A stretch of DNA of 64,000 nt from Tepidamorphaceae bacterium (GTDB lineage: Bacteria > Pseudomonadota > Alphaproteobacteria > Rhizobiales > JAKSCL01), in NCBI GenBank assembly GCA_028289445.1, contig JANQPO010000016.1, positions 116,458 to 180,457 of the forward strand. Reading direction: 5' to 3'. Below the pieces are notes generated by a model that saw only the letters and a program-made list of their open reading frames with translations, searched no databases and was not told where the DNA came from. The translations under genes were made by a program, and so were the position numbers. How positions within the stretch are numbered: position 1 is the first letter of the stretch; each line of letters opens with the position of its first letter. This document shows positions 1-8,869 of this stretch, piece after piece.

Positions 1-701
1 GCAAAGAATGTGATCGTGTTGTAACCCCAGTAGTTTACAAGGCCCTTCTCAAGCAAAAATCGATCGTCGATGAACCCGTGAATGGGCAGCAATTCCAGGG
101 CCGTCACACCGATCCGCTTCATGTGATCGATGATGGGCGGCGTGGCGAGCGCTTCGTAGGTGCCACGCAGGTCCGGCGCGATGTCCGGGTGACGCATGGT
201 CAGGCCCTTGACGTGCGCCTCGTAGATCACCGTGTCGCGCCATGGGTGCCGCGGCCGGTTGTCGACGACCGGGGGTTCGGCAACAACGACCGCTTTCGGC
301 ACGACATCCGCGCTGTCATGCGTATCGAACGCAAGATCCCGCTTGGGATCGTCGACGGGATAACCGTAAACCGTGTCGACATTGGCAAGCGGACCGGCCA
401 GGGCCCGCGCATAGGGGTCGATCAGCAGCTTGTTGGCGTTGAACCTGTGACCTTCATGCGGCGCGAACGGGCCATGGGCGCGCAATCCGTAAAGCGCGCC
501 AGGTTTCAGACCGGGAACGAAGCCGTGCCAGATGTCGCCGGTACGGGCGGGAAGCGGAAGACGAACGGACTCGGTTGCGCCGTCCGGACCGTAAAGGCAA
601 AGGTCAATGCGCATAGCATGATGGGAGAAGACGGCAAAATTTACGCCGTCCTCGACCACCTGCGCGCCAAGCGGCGCAGCGCGTCCGTCCTCGATTCTCA
701 T
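1..701 (-). CDS. glgX: Glycogen debranching enzyme GlgX, N-terminal part (cut by window edge)
   Basis: Hydrolyses alpha-1,6 branches of phosphorylase-limited glycogen in the cytoplasm. The reverse-strand translation from ATG 701 gives about 233 residues beginning MRIEDGRAAPLG, then GVNFAVFS, a carbohydrate-binding N-domain (CBM48), and the start of the GH13 catalytic barrel (VIYEAHVKGLT, LELLPIHGF, NYWGYN), all characteristic of GlgX/TreX isoamylases. The catalytic Asp/Glu region lies beyond position 1, so the gene is incomplete here. Its start is one base after the glgA stop, so it should be translationally coupled to glgA in a glgC-glgA-glgX operon. Debranching enzyme rather than branching enzyme is supported by the N-terminal signature and the neighbours. 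Confidence 0.9.
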   Translation of the reverse strand, partial: MRIEDGRAAPLGAQVVEDGVNFAVFSHHAMRIDLCLYGPDGATESVRLPLPARTGDIWHGFVPGLKPGALYGLRAHGPFAPHEGHRFNANKLLIDPYARALAGPLANVDTVYGYPVDDPKRDLAFDTHDSADVVPKAVVVAEPPVVDNRPRHPWRDTVIYEAHVKGLTMRHPDIAPDLRGTYEALATPPIIDHMKRIGVTALELLPIHGFIDDRFLLEKGLVNYWGYNTITFF

Positions 702-702
702 G

Positions 703-2139
703 TCAGCTTGGATCGACCAAGGACCGATAGAGGTCAATATACTTTTGGGCCGAAATATCCCAGCCCACAGGCTGTTTCATCGCTCGGCGCATGGTCGCCC
801 GCCAGGCACTCTTGTCGCGATAGAACGCTACCGCGCGTTCGATTGCGTCGCCGAAGGCCTCCGCCGTGACCGGCGAGAACTGGAACCCGTTGCCGCATTC
901 AGCAGCCAGGGCGGCTTCGTTGAGATCGATCACCGTGTCGGCCAGGCCTCCAGTGCGCGCGACGATCGGTAGCGTGCCATAGCGCAGTCCGTAAAGCTGG
1001 GTGAGGCCGCAGGGCTCGAAACGCGAGGGGATGAGGATCGCGTCGGCGCCGGCCTGCATGAGATGCGAGAGGTCCTCGTCATACCCGATCTCGACAGCGA
1101 TTTTGGTGGGTGCGGCACTTGCTGTCTGCCGCAACACCTTTTCCAAGGTCGCGTCGCCGGATCCAAGCACCACCAGACGACCGCCGGCGGCGATCAGACG
1201 CGGGAGCGCCGAGACGAGTAGGTCGATACCCTTTTGCTCGCTCAGGCGGCTGACCACGCAAAACAGCGGGTCGTCCGGTGCGTGAGGCAGGCCGAAGCGG
1301 TCCTCCAGCGCCCGCTTGTTTTTCGCCTTGCCGACAACCCGGCGTGCCGAGTAGGGCAGGGCGATGGCGCGATCTGCGGCTGGGTCCCAAACGTCCAGAT
1401 CGATGCCGTTCAGAATTCCACTGACATCGGCGCGGCGATGCTGCAAGACGCCCTCAAGACCGAACCCGAACTCCGGCGTCATGATCTCGCCTGCATAGGT
1501 CGGGCTGACTGTGGTGATCCGATCGGCAAAACTGAGCGCTGCTTTGAGAAAGCTGACACCGCCGTGATACTCATAGCCCGTCAGTGTAAAGCCGTCGGGC
1601 GGCAGGTCGAGCGGCGCGACGTCCTCAGGCGCAAACACGCCTTGGAACGCGATGTTATGGATGGTCGCGATCGTTGCGGGACCCGCTTCGCCCGCGAGCA
1701 GTACCGGAACCAGGCCGGCCTGCCAGTCATGGACGTGGACGATGTCCGGCCGCCATCCGCCGAGCTGTCCAAGCGACAGGTCCGTCGCCATGCGGCAAAG
1801 CGCACCGAAGCGTTGCCAGTTGTCGGGCCAGTCGCTGCCGTCCGGGCCCATATAGGGATTGCCCTTGCGATCGAAGTAGGCGGGCGCAGCAACAGCATAA
1901 AGCGACTGCCCATCCGCTTTGCCGGCAATCAGCTCTGCCGGCTCGCCGACCAGGTCGTCGGTGCGCCAGACGACATTGCGCCGTTCGATCGCGTCCAAGA
2001 CGGCCGAATACCCCGGCAACATGATCCGCACATCGACATTCTTCGCCCGCAGTGCTTTCGGCAGCGACGAGACGACGTCGGCTAGTCCACCTGTTTTGAC
2101 GAAAGGTGCGCACTCTGACGCAACGAAGAGAACTTTCAA
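703..2139 (-). CDS. glgA: Glycogen synthase (ADP-glucose type)
   Basis: Transfers glucose from ADP-glucose to the non-reducing end of a glucan chain. The 478-residue product is full length for bacterial GlgA. It has the N-terminal KTGGLAD substrate-binding motif (residues 16-22), the HVHDWQAGL segment, and the C-terminal GT5 motif around PSRFEPCGLTQLYGLRYGT. The start codon is TTG at 2139; a GGAG about nine bases upstream lies inside the end of glgC, and the gap to glgC is only 3 nt. Order glgC-glgA-glgX argues for co-transcription. Confidence 0.96.
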   Translation of the reverse strand: MKVLFVASECAPFVKTGGLADVVSSLPKALRAKNVDVRIMLPGYSAVLDAIERRNVVWRTDDLVGEPAELIAGKADGQSLYAVAAPAYFDRKGNPYMGPDGSDWPDNWQRFGALCRMATDLSLGQLGGWRPDIVHVHDWQAGLVPVLLAGEAGPATIATIHNIAFQGVFAPEDVAPLDLPPDGFTLTGYEYHGGVSFLKAALSFADRITTVSPTYAGEIMTPEFGFGLEGVLQHRRADVSGILNGIDLDVWDPAADRAIALPYSARRVVGKAKNKRALEDRFGLPHAPDDPLFCVVSRLSEQKGIDLLVSALPRLIAAGGRLVVLGSGDATLEKVLRQTASAAPTKIAVEIGYDEDLSHLMQAGADAILIPSRFEPCGLTQLYGLRYGTLPIVARTGGLADTVIDLNEAALAAECGNGFQFSPVTAEAFGDAIERAVAFYRDKSAWRATMRRAMKQPVGWDISAQKYIDLYRSLVDPS

Positions 2140-2142
2140 GCC

Positions 2143-3411
2143 TTACTGCTCCATGGCGTCGAGCATATCTTGGGTGATCAGCGTGACGCCCTCATCGGTC
2201 ACGCGAAAATGGCGGGCGTCCTCCTTCGGATCCTCGCCAACAACCAATCCTTCGGGAATGACGACGCCGCGATCGATGACGACATTGGTCAGGCGTGCAT
2301 GACGTTTGATCTCAACGCGCGGCAGCGCGACCACGCCGTTCAAAGAACTGTAGGAGTGACAGCGCACGGCGGAAAACAGCAAGCTGCGAATGACATCGGC
2401 GCCGGACACGATACAAGCGCCCGAGACAAGCGACGACACCGCCTGGCCACGCCGGCCTTCCTCGTCGTGGATAAATTTTGCGGGCGGCAGGATTTCCGAA
2501 TAGGTCCAGATCGGCCAGAGGTCGTCATAAAGGTCGAGCGCCGGCTCGAAATCAGTGAGATCGATATTGGCCTGCCAGAAGGCGTCGACCGTGCCGACAT
2601 CACGCCAATAAGGCTCGCGCTCAAGCCCAGTCTGCACGCAGGAATCGCTGAACTTGTGGGCGATGGCTTTGCCGTTCTTGACGATATCCGGAATGATGTT
2701 CTTGCCGAAGTCGTGCTCAGAGTTGGTATCCTCGGCGTCGCGCTTCAGGTGATCGAGCAATGCTTTCGTGTGGAACACATAGATGCCCATGCTGGCGAGT
2801 GCGATATCCGGATTGCCAGGCATCGCGGGTGGATCGGCGGGTTTCTCAATAAAATCGATGATCCGGCTGGTCTCGTCGATGTGCATGACGCCGAAGCCGG
2901 TGGCCTCCATGCGCGGAACCTCGATGCAGCCAACGGTAACATCGGCCCCGGTCTCGACATGCTGGCGCAGCATCTTTTCGTAGTCCATCTTGTAGATGTG
3001 ATCGCCGGCCAGAATGATCATGAATTCCGGGTCGTAGCTCTCGATGATGTCGATGTTCTGGGTCACCGCGTCGGCGGTTCCCAGATACCATTGCCCTTCG
3101 TCGACACGTTGAGAGGCTGGCAGGATGTCCAGCATCTCGCGGCGTTCGGCGCGAAAGAAATTCCAGCCGCGCTGCAAATGACGGATGAGGCTGTGGGCCT
3201 TGTATTGGGTCGCAACGCAAATCCGGCGAATGCCCGAGTTGACCGCATTGGAAAGCGCGAAATCGATGATCCGGCTCTTGCCGCCGAAGTAGACGGCCGG
3301 CTTCGCGCGCCTATCGGTCAGTTCCTTCAGTCGGCTTCCGCGCCCCCCGGCCAACACAAAAGCCATGGCATCACGGCTGAGATTGCTCGAACCACCATTC
3401 GTTTGTGTCAT
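2143..3411 (-). CDS. glgC: Glucose-1-phosphate adenylyltransferase
   Basis: Makes ADP-glucose from glucose-1-phosphate and ATP, the committed step of bacterial glycogen synthesis. The 422-residue protein carries the nucleotidyltransferase signature [19 protein letters not shown] near residues 23-41, the [10 protein letters not shown] catalytic segment, the FIEKP motif, and a C-terminal left-handed beta-helix. ATG 3411 is preceded by GGGGAGA. First gene of the glg operon; the divergent promoter must lie in the 176 bp to the next start at 3588. Allosteric control by glycolytic intermediates is known for the family, not visible here. Confidence 0.97.
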   Translation of the reverse strand: MTQTNGGSSNLSRDAMAFVLAGGRGSRLKELTDRRAKPAVYFGGKSRIIDFALSNAVNSGIRRICVATQYKAHSLIRHLQRGWNFFRAERREMLDILPASQRVDEGQWYLGTADAVTQNIDIIESYDPEFMIILAGDHIYKMDYEKMLRQHVETGADVTVGCIEVPRMEATGFGVMHIDETSRIIDFIEKPADPPAMPGNPDIALASMGIYVFHTKALLDHLKRDAEDTNSEHDFGKNIIPDIVKNGKAIAHKFSDSCVQTGLEREPYWRDVGTVDAFWQANIDLTDFEPALDLYDDLWPIWTYSEILPPAKFIHDEEGRRGQAVSSLVSGACIVSGADVIRSLLFSAVRCHSYSSLNGVVALPRVEIKRHARLTNVVIDRGVVIPEGLVVGEDPKEDARHFRVTDEGVTLITQDMLDAMEQ

Positions 3412-3587
3412 GGCACGTCTCCCCGACTTTCACCCCGACCACAGCAAAGCATCATTGCACGCCAATGCCAAAGCGAAATGCCCACCGCCGGATCAGGCAA
3501 ATGTGTTCACGGGTGCATTGACCCTTAAACGGGGTCCGCCATATGCCCCGTCAGGACTGACGAATGACCCGCTTGAGGAGGCCTCTC

Positions 3588-3929
3588 ATGCCACGAACTG
3601 CGATGAAACTTTCAATCTTGTCTTGGGGTGGAGTGATTGCCTGCGTTGCCTGGATCGCCCTTTCATCTGTGCCGGCGGCCGCTCAGTCGGGAAGCCCGAA
3701 TGAAGGTGCGTGCGGTCAGATGCGCAGCATCTATGGTGCCCAGAGCCTGTGGCACGGCAAATTGGTAGGTCAGGACTTCACGGTTCGCTCCGGCGGCTCC
3801 GGCACGACACGAACACTCAATCGGACGCGATGCTTTACCACGGCTGGCGCGTGCCAAGCCTGGCTGAACGAGCTTGCGAAGCGGCGGCAAAATGTGACCT
3901 ACGCCGCCTGCAAGAAAGGCCGTTTCTAA
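3588..3929 (+). CDS. Small secreted cysteine-containing protein, function unknown
   Basis: I do not recognise the family. The 113-residue product starts with a basic N-terminus and a hydrophobic stretch (SILSWGGVIACVAWIALSS) ending VPAAAQS, a good Sec signal peptide with AxA cleavage, so the mature protein should be periplasmic. The mature part has four cysteines (GACG, TRCF, GACQ, AACK), enough for two disulfides. Start ATG 3588 is chosen because GAGGAGG lies 7 nt upstream; in-frame ATGs also exist at 3564 and 3603. A weak promoter-like TTGACC (3518) lies upstream. It stands alone, divergent from glgC. Confidence 0.7.
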   Translation: MPRTAMKLSILSWGGVIACVAWIALSSVPAAAQSGSPNEGACGQMRSIYGAQSLWHGKLVGQDFTVRSGGSGTTRTLNRTRCFTTAGACQAWLNELAKRRQNVTYAACKKGRF

Positions 3930-3958
3930 AGAAAGAATAAGCGCCGGCCGGCAAATCT

Positions 3959-3991
3959 GACGCGCCGTTACAGCCTGGGCAGCGGCGCGTC
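3959..3991 (+). terminator. GC-rich stem-loop after the small secreted protein gene
   Basis: GACGCGCCG (3959-3967) pairs perfectly with CGGCGCGTC (3983-3991), 9 bp with a 15-nt loop, 30 bp after the stop at 3929. No clear T-tract follows, so it is a weak terminator candidate. Confidence 0.35.
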
Positions 3992-4088
3992 CCCTTGAAA
4001 CCCGGCCACTGCAGCAAAACCGCCTTGCCAGCGAAACCACAATCCTGCGACATGCACATTCAACGTCGGCGCGGGAGTGGGTTGGCAA

Positions 4089-5297
4089 ATGAAAATCAGC
4101 GATATCGAGACCTTCGTGGTCGGCAATCCACCGCCGTCCTTCGGCGGGCGCTACTTCATCTTCGTCAAGCTGACGACCGACAACGGCATCGTCGGCTATG
4201 GCGAGATTTATGCCGCAACGTTTTCGCCCGACGTTATCGCCCAAATGGCGCGTGATACGGCGGAGCGCCACGTAATTGGGTCGGATCCCTTCCGCATCGA
4301 GGCACTGTTCCGCGCCGTTTACGGCACCGGTTTCAGTCATCGGCCCGATGTCTCCCTGATGGGCGTCTTTTCGGGCATCGAGATGGCGCTGTGGGACATT
4401 ATCGGAAAGGCGCTCGACAAACCGGCCTATGCGCTCTTGGGCGGCAAGGTGCACGACCGACTGCGCAGCTACACCTACATCTACCCCCGATCGGGAAGCG
4501 TCTATCAAGCTGACGACGATCCAAACAATCCTTATGTCAATCCCGATCTTTCGGCTGAATATGCCGCCGATTTGGTCGCCGAGGGCTTCACGGCGATAAA
4601 GTTCGATCCGGCCGGCCCATACACGGTCTATGACGGCCGTCAGCCGTCCCTGGAAGACATCGAGCGGTCTGTCCTTTTCGTGAAGAAGGTTCGTGAAGCC
4701 GTTGGCAGCAAAGCAGATATTCTGTTTGGAACCCACGGGCAGTTCACGGCATCCGGCGCCATCCGTCTGGCGCGGCAGCTGGAGCCCTTCGATCCGCTCT
4801 GGTTCGAGGAACCGTTGCCGCCGGACAACGCCGCCGAAATGGCCAAGGTGGCGCGACAGACCTCGATCCCGATCGCGACCGGCGAACGCCTGACGACGAA
4901 GGCGGAATTCGCACGGCTCCTGGAGGCCGGTTCAGCCTCGATCCTGCAACCTAATCTGGGCCGCGCCGGGGGTATCCTGGAAGGCAAGAAGATCGCGGCT
5001 CTGGCCGAAACCCGGCACGCGCTGATCGCGCCGCATCTTTATTGCGGGCCGCTTGTCGCGGCAGCCAACATTCAGCTTGCGACATGCTCCCCCAACTTTT
5101 TGATTCTTGAGAGCATTGAGAAGATGGACGGGTTCCACGGCCAACTCTTGAAAACACCGCTCCGCTGGGAGGACGGCGCGATCATTCCGCCCGAAGCACC
5201 GGGGCTGGGTGTCGAACTCGACGAGGAGGTGGCCCGGGCCCACCCCTATGACGGCAAGGACCTCCACCTGGCGATGCTTGAAACGCCGATCTCCTGA
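4089..5297 (+). CDS. Mandelate racemase/muconate lactonizing enzyme family protein, probable sugar-acid dehydratase
   Basis: Enolase-superfamily enzyme; these abstract a proton alpha to a carboxylate with Mg2+ help. The 402-residue protein has the N-terminal capping domain, the helix FSGIEMALWDIIGKALDKPAYALLGG, then barrel strands with AIKFD, a metal-ligand region FGTHGQF, WFEEPLPPDN, ATGERLTT and LQPNLGRAGG. The GER and EEPLPPDN motifs suit acid-sugar dehydratases of the mannonate/galactonate branch, but the exact substrate cannot be read. ATG 4089 gives the normal MKISDIETFVVG start; an in-frame upstream start at 4077 adds four residues only. The SMP-30 lactonase downstream supports a role in aldonic or aldaric acid breakdown. 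Confidence 0.85.
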   Translation: MKISDIETFVVGNPPPSFGGRYFIFVKLTTDNGIVGYGEIYAATFSPDVIAQMARDTAERHVIGSDPFRIEALFRAVYGTGFSHRPDVSLMGVFSGIEMALWDIIGKALDKPAYALLGGKVHDRLRSYTYIYPRSGSVYQADDDPNNPYVNPDLSAEYAADLVAEGFTAIKFDPAGPYTVYDGRQPSLEDIERSVLFVKKVREAVGSKADILFGTHGQFTASGAIRLARQLEPFDPLWFEEPLPPDNAAEMAKVARQTSIPIATGERLTTKAEFARLLEAGSASILQPNLGRAGGILEGKKIAALAETRHALIAPHLYCGPLVAAANIQLATCSPNFLILESIEKMDGFHGQLLKTPLRWEDGAIIPPEAPGLGVELDEEVARAHPYDGKDLHLAMLETPIS

Positions 5298-5358
5298 TTT
5301 GCGCCCAGAGGCGCGAATCCCCATATTTGCATCAAATCCAGCAGGAAAGGACGCCATC

Positions 5359-5661
5359 ATGACCATGATCGACCGCGTTCGCGATGAGCCGGGCTATTTC
5401 GAACTGGCCCGCAGCATCTTCACCGGCAAGCTCGGCTGGGTGAGCTGGACTATCTACATCACGCAGATCGTGCTCTTCATCGCCGGCGTTTATGCCGCCT
5501 GGCAGTTCTTCGGCGCGACCGAGGTGTTGCCGGCGATCAAGTGGGGTTTCTCCGCCTCGGTACTCCTGCTCTATGCGCTGATCATGAAGACGGCGCTTGG
5601 GCCGATGATGTTGACCAATCGCATCTTGAAGGTGCTGGAACGCTCCGAGCGCGCCGACTAG
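5359..5661 (+). CDS. Small inner-membrane protein with two transmembrane segments
   Basis: The 100-residue product begins MTMIDRVRDEPGYFELARSI and has two hydrophobic spans (about 28-50 and 58-80), the second ending KTALGPMM before a basic C-terminus. It resembles small alphaproteobacterial membrane proteins of the DUF6768 type, but I cannot assign a function. ATG 5359 is preceded by AGGAAAGG nine bases upstream; the longer in-frame reading from 5209 overlaps the dehydratase gene and looks like a shadow. Its stop overlaps that of the convergent lactonase by 3 nt. Confidence 0.65.
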   Translation: MTMIDRVRDEPGYFELARSIFTGKLGWVSWTIYITQIVLFIAGVYAAWQFFGATEVLPAIKWGFSASVLLLYALIMKTALGPMMLTNRILKVLERSERAD

Positions 5662-6581
5662 CCCAGCGTGCAGCCGTTGATCGCCAGATAGGCGGAGTAT
5701 AGCGACGTCGTTCCGCAGATGAACAGGCGGTTCCGTTTCGGCCCGCCGAAGGTGACGTTCGCCACGAACTCGGGGATCGTGATCTTTCCGATCAGTGTGC
5801 CGTCTGGATCGATGCAGTGGACGCCGTCGGCGGCGCTTGACCAGATGCGACCGTCTCGGTCGAGGCGGAACCCGTCGAACAAGCCGTTGGTGCAGGTCGC
5901 GAACACGTCGCCCCCGGACAGCGAGCCGTCGGCACCGACGGTGAAGCAGCGGATATGGCGCGGCCCGTCCGGATCGTGCGAGGCGCCGGTATCGGCGATG
6001 TAAAGCAAAGACTCATCGGGCGAGAAAGCAAGCCCGTTCGGCTTGTCGAAGTCGTCCGCGACTTTCTTGATCTCGCCCGATGGATCGACCCGGAAGACGT
6101 AACAGCCTTTCTGCTCCATCTCTGCCTGGTCGCCTTCGTAGTCGGTCAAAATCCCGTAGGAGGGGTCGGTGAACCAGATCGAACCGTCTGATTTGACCAC
6201 GACATCATTGGGTGAATTGAGCCGCTTTCCCTCGAATTGATCGGCGATGACGGTGATCGATCCATCGTGCTCGGTGCGCGTCACGCGCCGCGACTGGTGT
6301 TCGCAGGTGACGAGCCGACCCTCGCCGTCGACGGTATTGCCGTTGGAATTGTTGGAGGGTGCGCGAAAGACCGAAACATTATTGCCGGCCTCGTCATAGC
6401 GCATCATGCGGTTGTTCGGGATATCCGACCAGATCAGATAACGCCCGGCCGCGAACCACGCCGGACCCTCCGACCAACGGGCGCCGGTCCACAATCGCTC
6501 GACCCGCGCATGACCGATGAAACAGGCGGAAAATCGAGGGTCCAAGACCTCGAACCGGGTGCCTTCGACTTCCCCGAACAT
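5658..6581 (-). CDS. SMP-30/gluconolactonase family lactonase
   Basis: Six-bladed beta-propeller hydrolase that opens sugar lactones with a bound divalent metal. The 307-residue protein shows the family marks: EGPAW near residue 38 (metal-binding Glu), NNSNGNTVDGEGRLVTCEH, RLNSPNDVVVKSDGSIWFTDPSYGI (metal-binding Asn) and PNGLAFSPDESLLYIADT (catalytic-site Asp). ATG 6581 has GGAGG 6 nt upstream. No signal peptide. It sits convergent to an enolase-type dehydratase and divergent from a cupin, consistent with hydrolysing the lactone formed by a sugar dehydrogenase. Substrate unknown. Confidence 0.9.
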   Translation of the reverse strand: MFGEVEGTRFEVLDPRFSACFIGHARVERLWTGARWSEGPAWFAAGRYLIWSDIPNNRMMRYDEAGNNVSVFRAPSNNSNGNTVDGEGRLVTCEHQSRRVTRTEHDGSITVIADQFEGKRLNSPNDVVVKSDGSIWFTDPSYGILTDYEGDQAEMEQKGCYVFRVDPSGEIKKVADDFDKPNGLAFSPDESLLYIADTGASHDPDGPRHIRCFTVGADGSLSGGDVFATCTNGLFDGFRLDRDGRIWSSAADGVHCIDPDGTLIGKITIPEFVANVTFGGPKRNRLFICGTTSLYSAYLAINGCTLG

Positions 6582-6711
6582 GCTCGCCTCCCGTGCTGCG
6601 CAGCGCGCTTTATCGCGAACGCGCGGCGCCGGCGCAAGGTTGAGGCTTTCGCGGCGCCGTTATCCCGGTTTAGGCTGGCGTCCATCAATGACCGCACCGG
6701 AGGGAGTGACC

Positions 6712-7161
6712 ATGGGCGACTTGGCGAAGGGCATCACGCAAAACGGCACCGGACAGGACAACAAGGTCTGGAACATTCTAGGCCAGGTCTATTATCCGAA
6801 AGCCTGCTGCGACACGACGTTCGCGTTCGAAACCAACAGCGAGCCCGGCCAGTTCGTGCCCGTCCACGTCCATCCGACACAGGACGAGTTCATCCTCGTT
6901 CAAGAGGGTGTTCTGGACCTCAAATTGGATGGTGAATGGACGCAGGCCGGCCCGGGTGATCTTGTGAGAATGCCACGCGGCATTCCGCACGGCTATTTCA
7001 ACAAGTCGGACAAGCCGGCGCGGGCGCTCTTTTGGGTCTCGCCCTCAAGGAAACTCGAAGCGCTATTCGATGCCCTCCACAATTTGGAAGACGTGGAAGA
7101 AGTGGTGCGCCTATCGACTGAGCATGAGGTCGATTTCCTGCCACCGGACGCTAACGAGTAG
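6712..7161 (+). CDS. Cupin-domain protein
   Basis: Single-domain cupin of 149 residues. The core has PVHVHPTQDEFILVQEG (motif 1, metal-binding His/His/Glu) and PGDLVRMPRGIPHGYFN (motif 2, metal-binding His), so a metal site is likely. ATG 6712 is chosen because GGAGGGA lies 6 nt upstream; the reading upstream overlaps the divergent lactonase gene. A clear paralogue lies at 37652-38098, sharing FVPxHxHxTQDE, VRMPxGxPHG and the C-terminal VRLS..HxV.FLPP. Reaction unknown. Confidence 0.85.
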   Translation: MGDLAKGITQNGTGQDNKVWNILGQVYYPKACCDTTFAFETNSEPGQFVPVHVHPTQDEFILVQEGVLDLKLDGEWTQAGPGDLVRMPRGIPHGYFNKSDKPARALFWVSPSRKLEALFDALHNLEDVEEVVRLSTEHEVDFLPPDANE

Positions 7162-7167
7162 AAGTTC

Positions 7168-8802
7168 TTAGCCGCGACGCAGCTCTGAAAGCGTCGTTGT
7201 GGGCGTGATCGCCTCCGGCGACGTTTTCAAATGGAGTACGGCCGGTCCGTCCACTGCCATTGCGTCGGCGAAAGTGGCCGGGAAGTCGGCGTCGCGCTCA
7301 ACAGTAGCGCCAAACGCGCCGTAGGCGCGCGCCAGCGCCGCGAAATCAGGGTTGAGCAAGTCCGTCGCCGAAACGCGACCGGGGTAATGCTTCTCCTGAT
7401 GCATGCGGATCGTGCCGTAAATCCCATTGTCGACAACGAGAATCCGGATCGCGATATCTTGCTCGCACGCCGTTCCCAGTTCCTGCATGGTCATCTGGAA
7501 ACAGCCGTCGCCGGCGAAGCAAAGGACCTCTCGATCCGGCATCCTGAGCTTGGCCGCGATCGCGGCTGGCAGGCCATATCCCATCGACCCGCTCGTCGGC
7601 GCGACCTGCGATCCGAAGGTCCGATAGCGCCAAAACCGATGCGCCCATGTGGCGTAGTTGCCGGCGCCGTTGCAAATCACCGCATCGGGCACCGTTTGGC
7701 GTAGGTGACCGATGACCGCGCCCATCTGCAGGTCGCCGGGCGATGAGGTCGGCGCGTCGGACCAGGCACGGTACGCGGCGTTCGCCGCATTAGCGCGGCC
7801 TGTTCCAGTTCCATCCACACCCGCGACAGCCGTGAAAAACGCACCGGGCGTCGCATTGATCGCGAGATCGGGTGCATAGATGCGCCCAAGTTCCTCGGCA
7901 CCAGGATGAATGTGAACCAATGTTTGGCGCGGATTTGGGATATCGAGCAGGGAGAAGTCCTGCGAGGGGTTCTCCGAGAACCGCGCTCCGATGAGAATGA
8001 TCAAATCGGCGACGCGGATACGCTCACAGAGCGCCGGGTTGATCGCCAGGCCGACATCGCCGGCATAATGCGGATGAGCGTTGTCGAACAGCGTTTGCCG
8101 GCGAAATGTACACGCAACAGGGATGTCGAGCCGCTCGGAAAACTCGACCAGTGCGGTAGCGGCATCCGCCGTCCAGCGCGATCCGCCAACGATCGCAATG
8201 GGATCTGAAGCATCCGCCAGAAGAGTCTGGAATCGCTCGATTTCATCCGCTGCGGGCGCGGGCTCCGCCGCTGAGACCTTGCGGGCGGCGGCAACCGGCG
8301 TGGCTTCGCTTGACAACATATCCTCCGGCAGGGCGATCACGACCGGTCCAGGTCGTCCCGACATCGCCACATGCCAGGCATGGGAGAGCGTCTCGGGAAT
8401 CCGGTCGGCGTGGCGGATTTCGACCACCCATTTCGCGATCCCGCCGAAGAACTGACGATAGTCGACCTCTTGAAACGCGTCGCGGCCGTCCATCCGTCGC
8501 CCGATCTGACCGACGAACAGCACCATGGGCGTGGAATCCTGCTGGGCGACATGAACCCCGGACGAGGCGTTCGTTGCGCCAGGACCGCGCGTGACGAAGC
8601 AAACACCCGGCCTGCCGGTCAGCTTGCCGTCGGCCTCGGCCATCATTGCCGCGCCGCCCTCCTGGCGCGCGACGACGGTGTGAATAGGGCTATCTTGGAG
8701 CGCATCGAGAACGGCCAGATAGCTCTCGCCCGGCACGCAAAACACGCGGTCGACGCCCTGTGCTTCCAATCCCTCGACAATCAGCCGGCCACCAGTGGTC
8801 AT
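7168..8802 (-). CDS. Thiamine pyrophosphate-dependent enzyme, acetolactate synthase-like
   Basis: Three-domain TPP enzyme of 544 residues. The N-domain has GVDRVFCVPGESYLAVLDAL and the catalytic-glutamate segment ARQEGGAAMMAEADG; the middle domain is a Rossmann-like region; the C-domain has the TPP/Mg motif GDGCFQMTMQELGTA...DNGIYG. This is the architecture of acetolactate synthase, glyoxylate carboligase and related decarboxylases; no small regulatory subunit gene is adjacent, so a biosynthetic ALS role is unlikely. ATG 8802 is directly preceded by AGGAGG. It lies 67 bp after psuK on the same strand and may belong to that operon. Confidence 0.85.
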   Translation of the reverse strand: MTTGGRLIVEGLEAQGVDRVFCVPGESYLAVLDALQDSPIHTVVARQEGGAAMMAEADGKLTGRPGVCFVTRGPGATNASSGVHVAQQDSTPMVLFVGQIGRRMDGRDAFQEVDYRQFFGGIAKWVVEIRHADRIPETLSHAWHVAMSGRPGPVVIALPEDMLSSEATPVAAARKVSAAEPAPAADEIERFQTLLADASDPIAIVGGSRWTADAATALVEFSERLDIPVACTFRRQTLFDNAHPHYAGDVGLAINPALCERIRVADLIILIGARFSENPSQDFSLLDIPNPRQTLVHIHPGAEELGRIYAPDLAINATPGAFFTAVAGVDGTGTGRANAANAAYRAWSDAPTSSPGDLQMGAVIGHLRQTVPDAVICNGAGNYATWAHRFWRYRTFGSQVAPTSGSMGYGLPAAIAAKLRMPDREVLCFAGDGCFQMTMQELGTACEQDIAIRILVVDNGIYGTIRMHQEKHYPGRVSATDLLNPDFAALARAYGAFGATVERDADFPATFADAMAVDGPAVLHLKTSPEAITPTTTLSELRRG

Positions 8803-8869
8803 TGATCCTCCTTCGACGTATTGCGCGACAACAGCCGGACCGAAGTCGCCTGTCAATCGGCACATTGCC

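Noticed and set aside
78..869. 263-codon plus-strand frame at the window start
   Set aside because: Opposite strand encodes recognisable GlgX and the end of GlgA.
3663..4736. 357-codon minus-strand frame
   Set aside because: Overlaps the secreted protein and the enolase-superfamily gene, whose motifs are clear on the plus strand.
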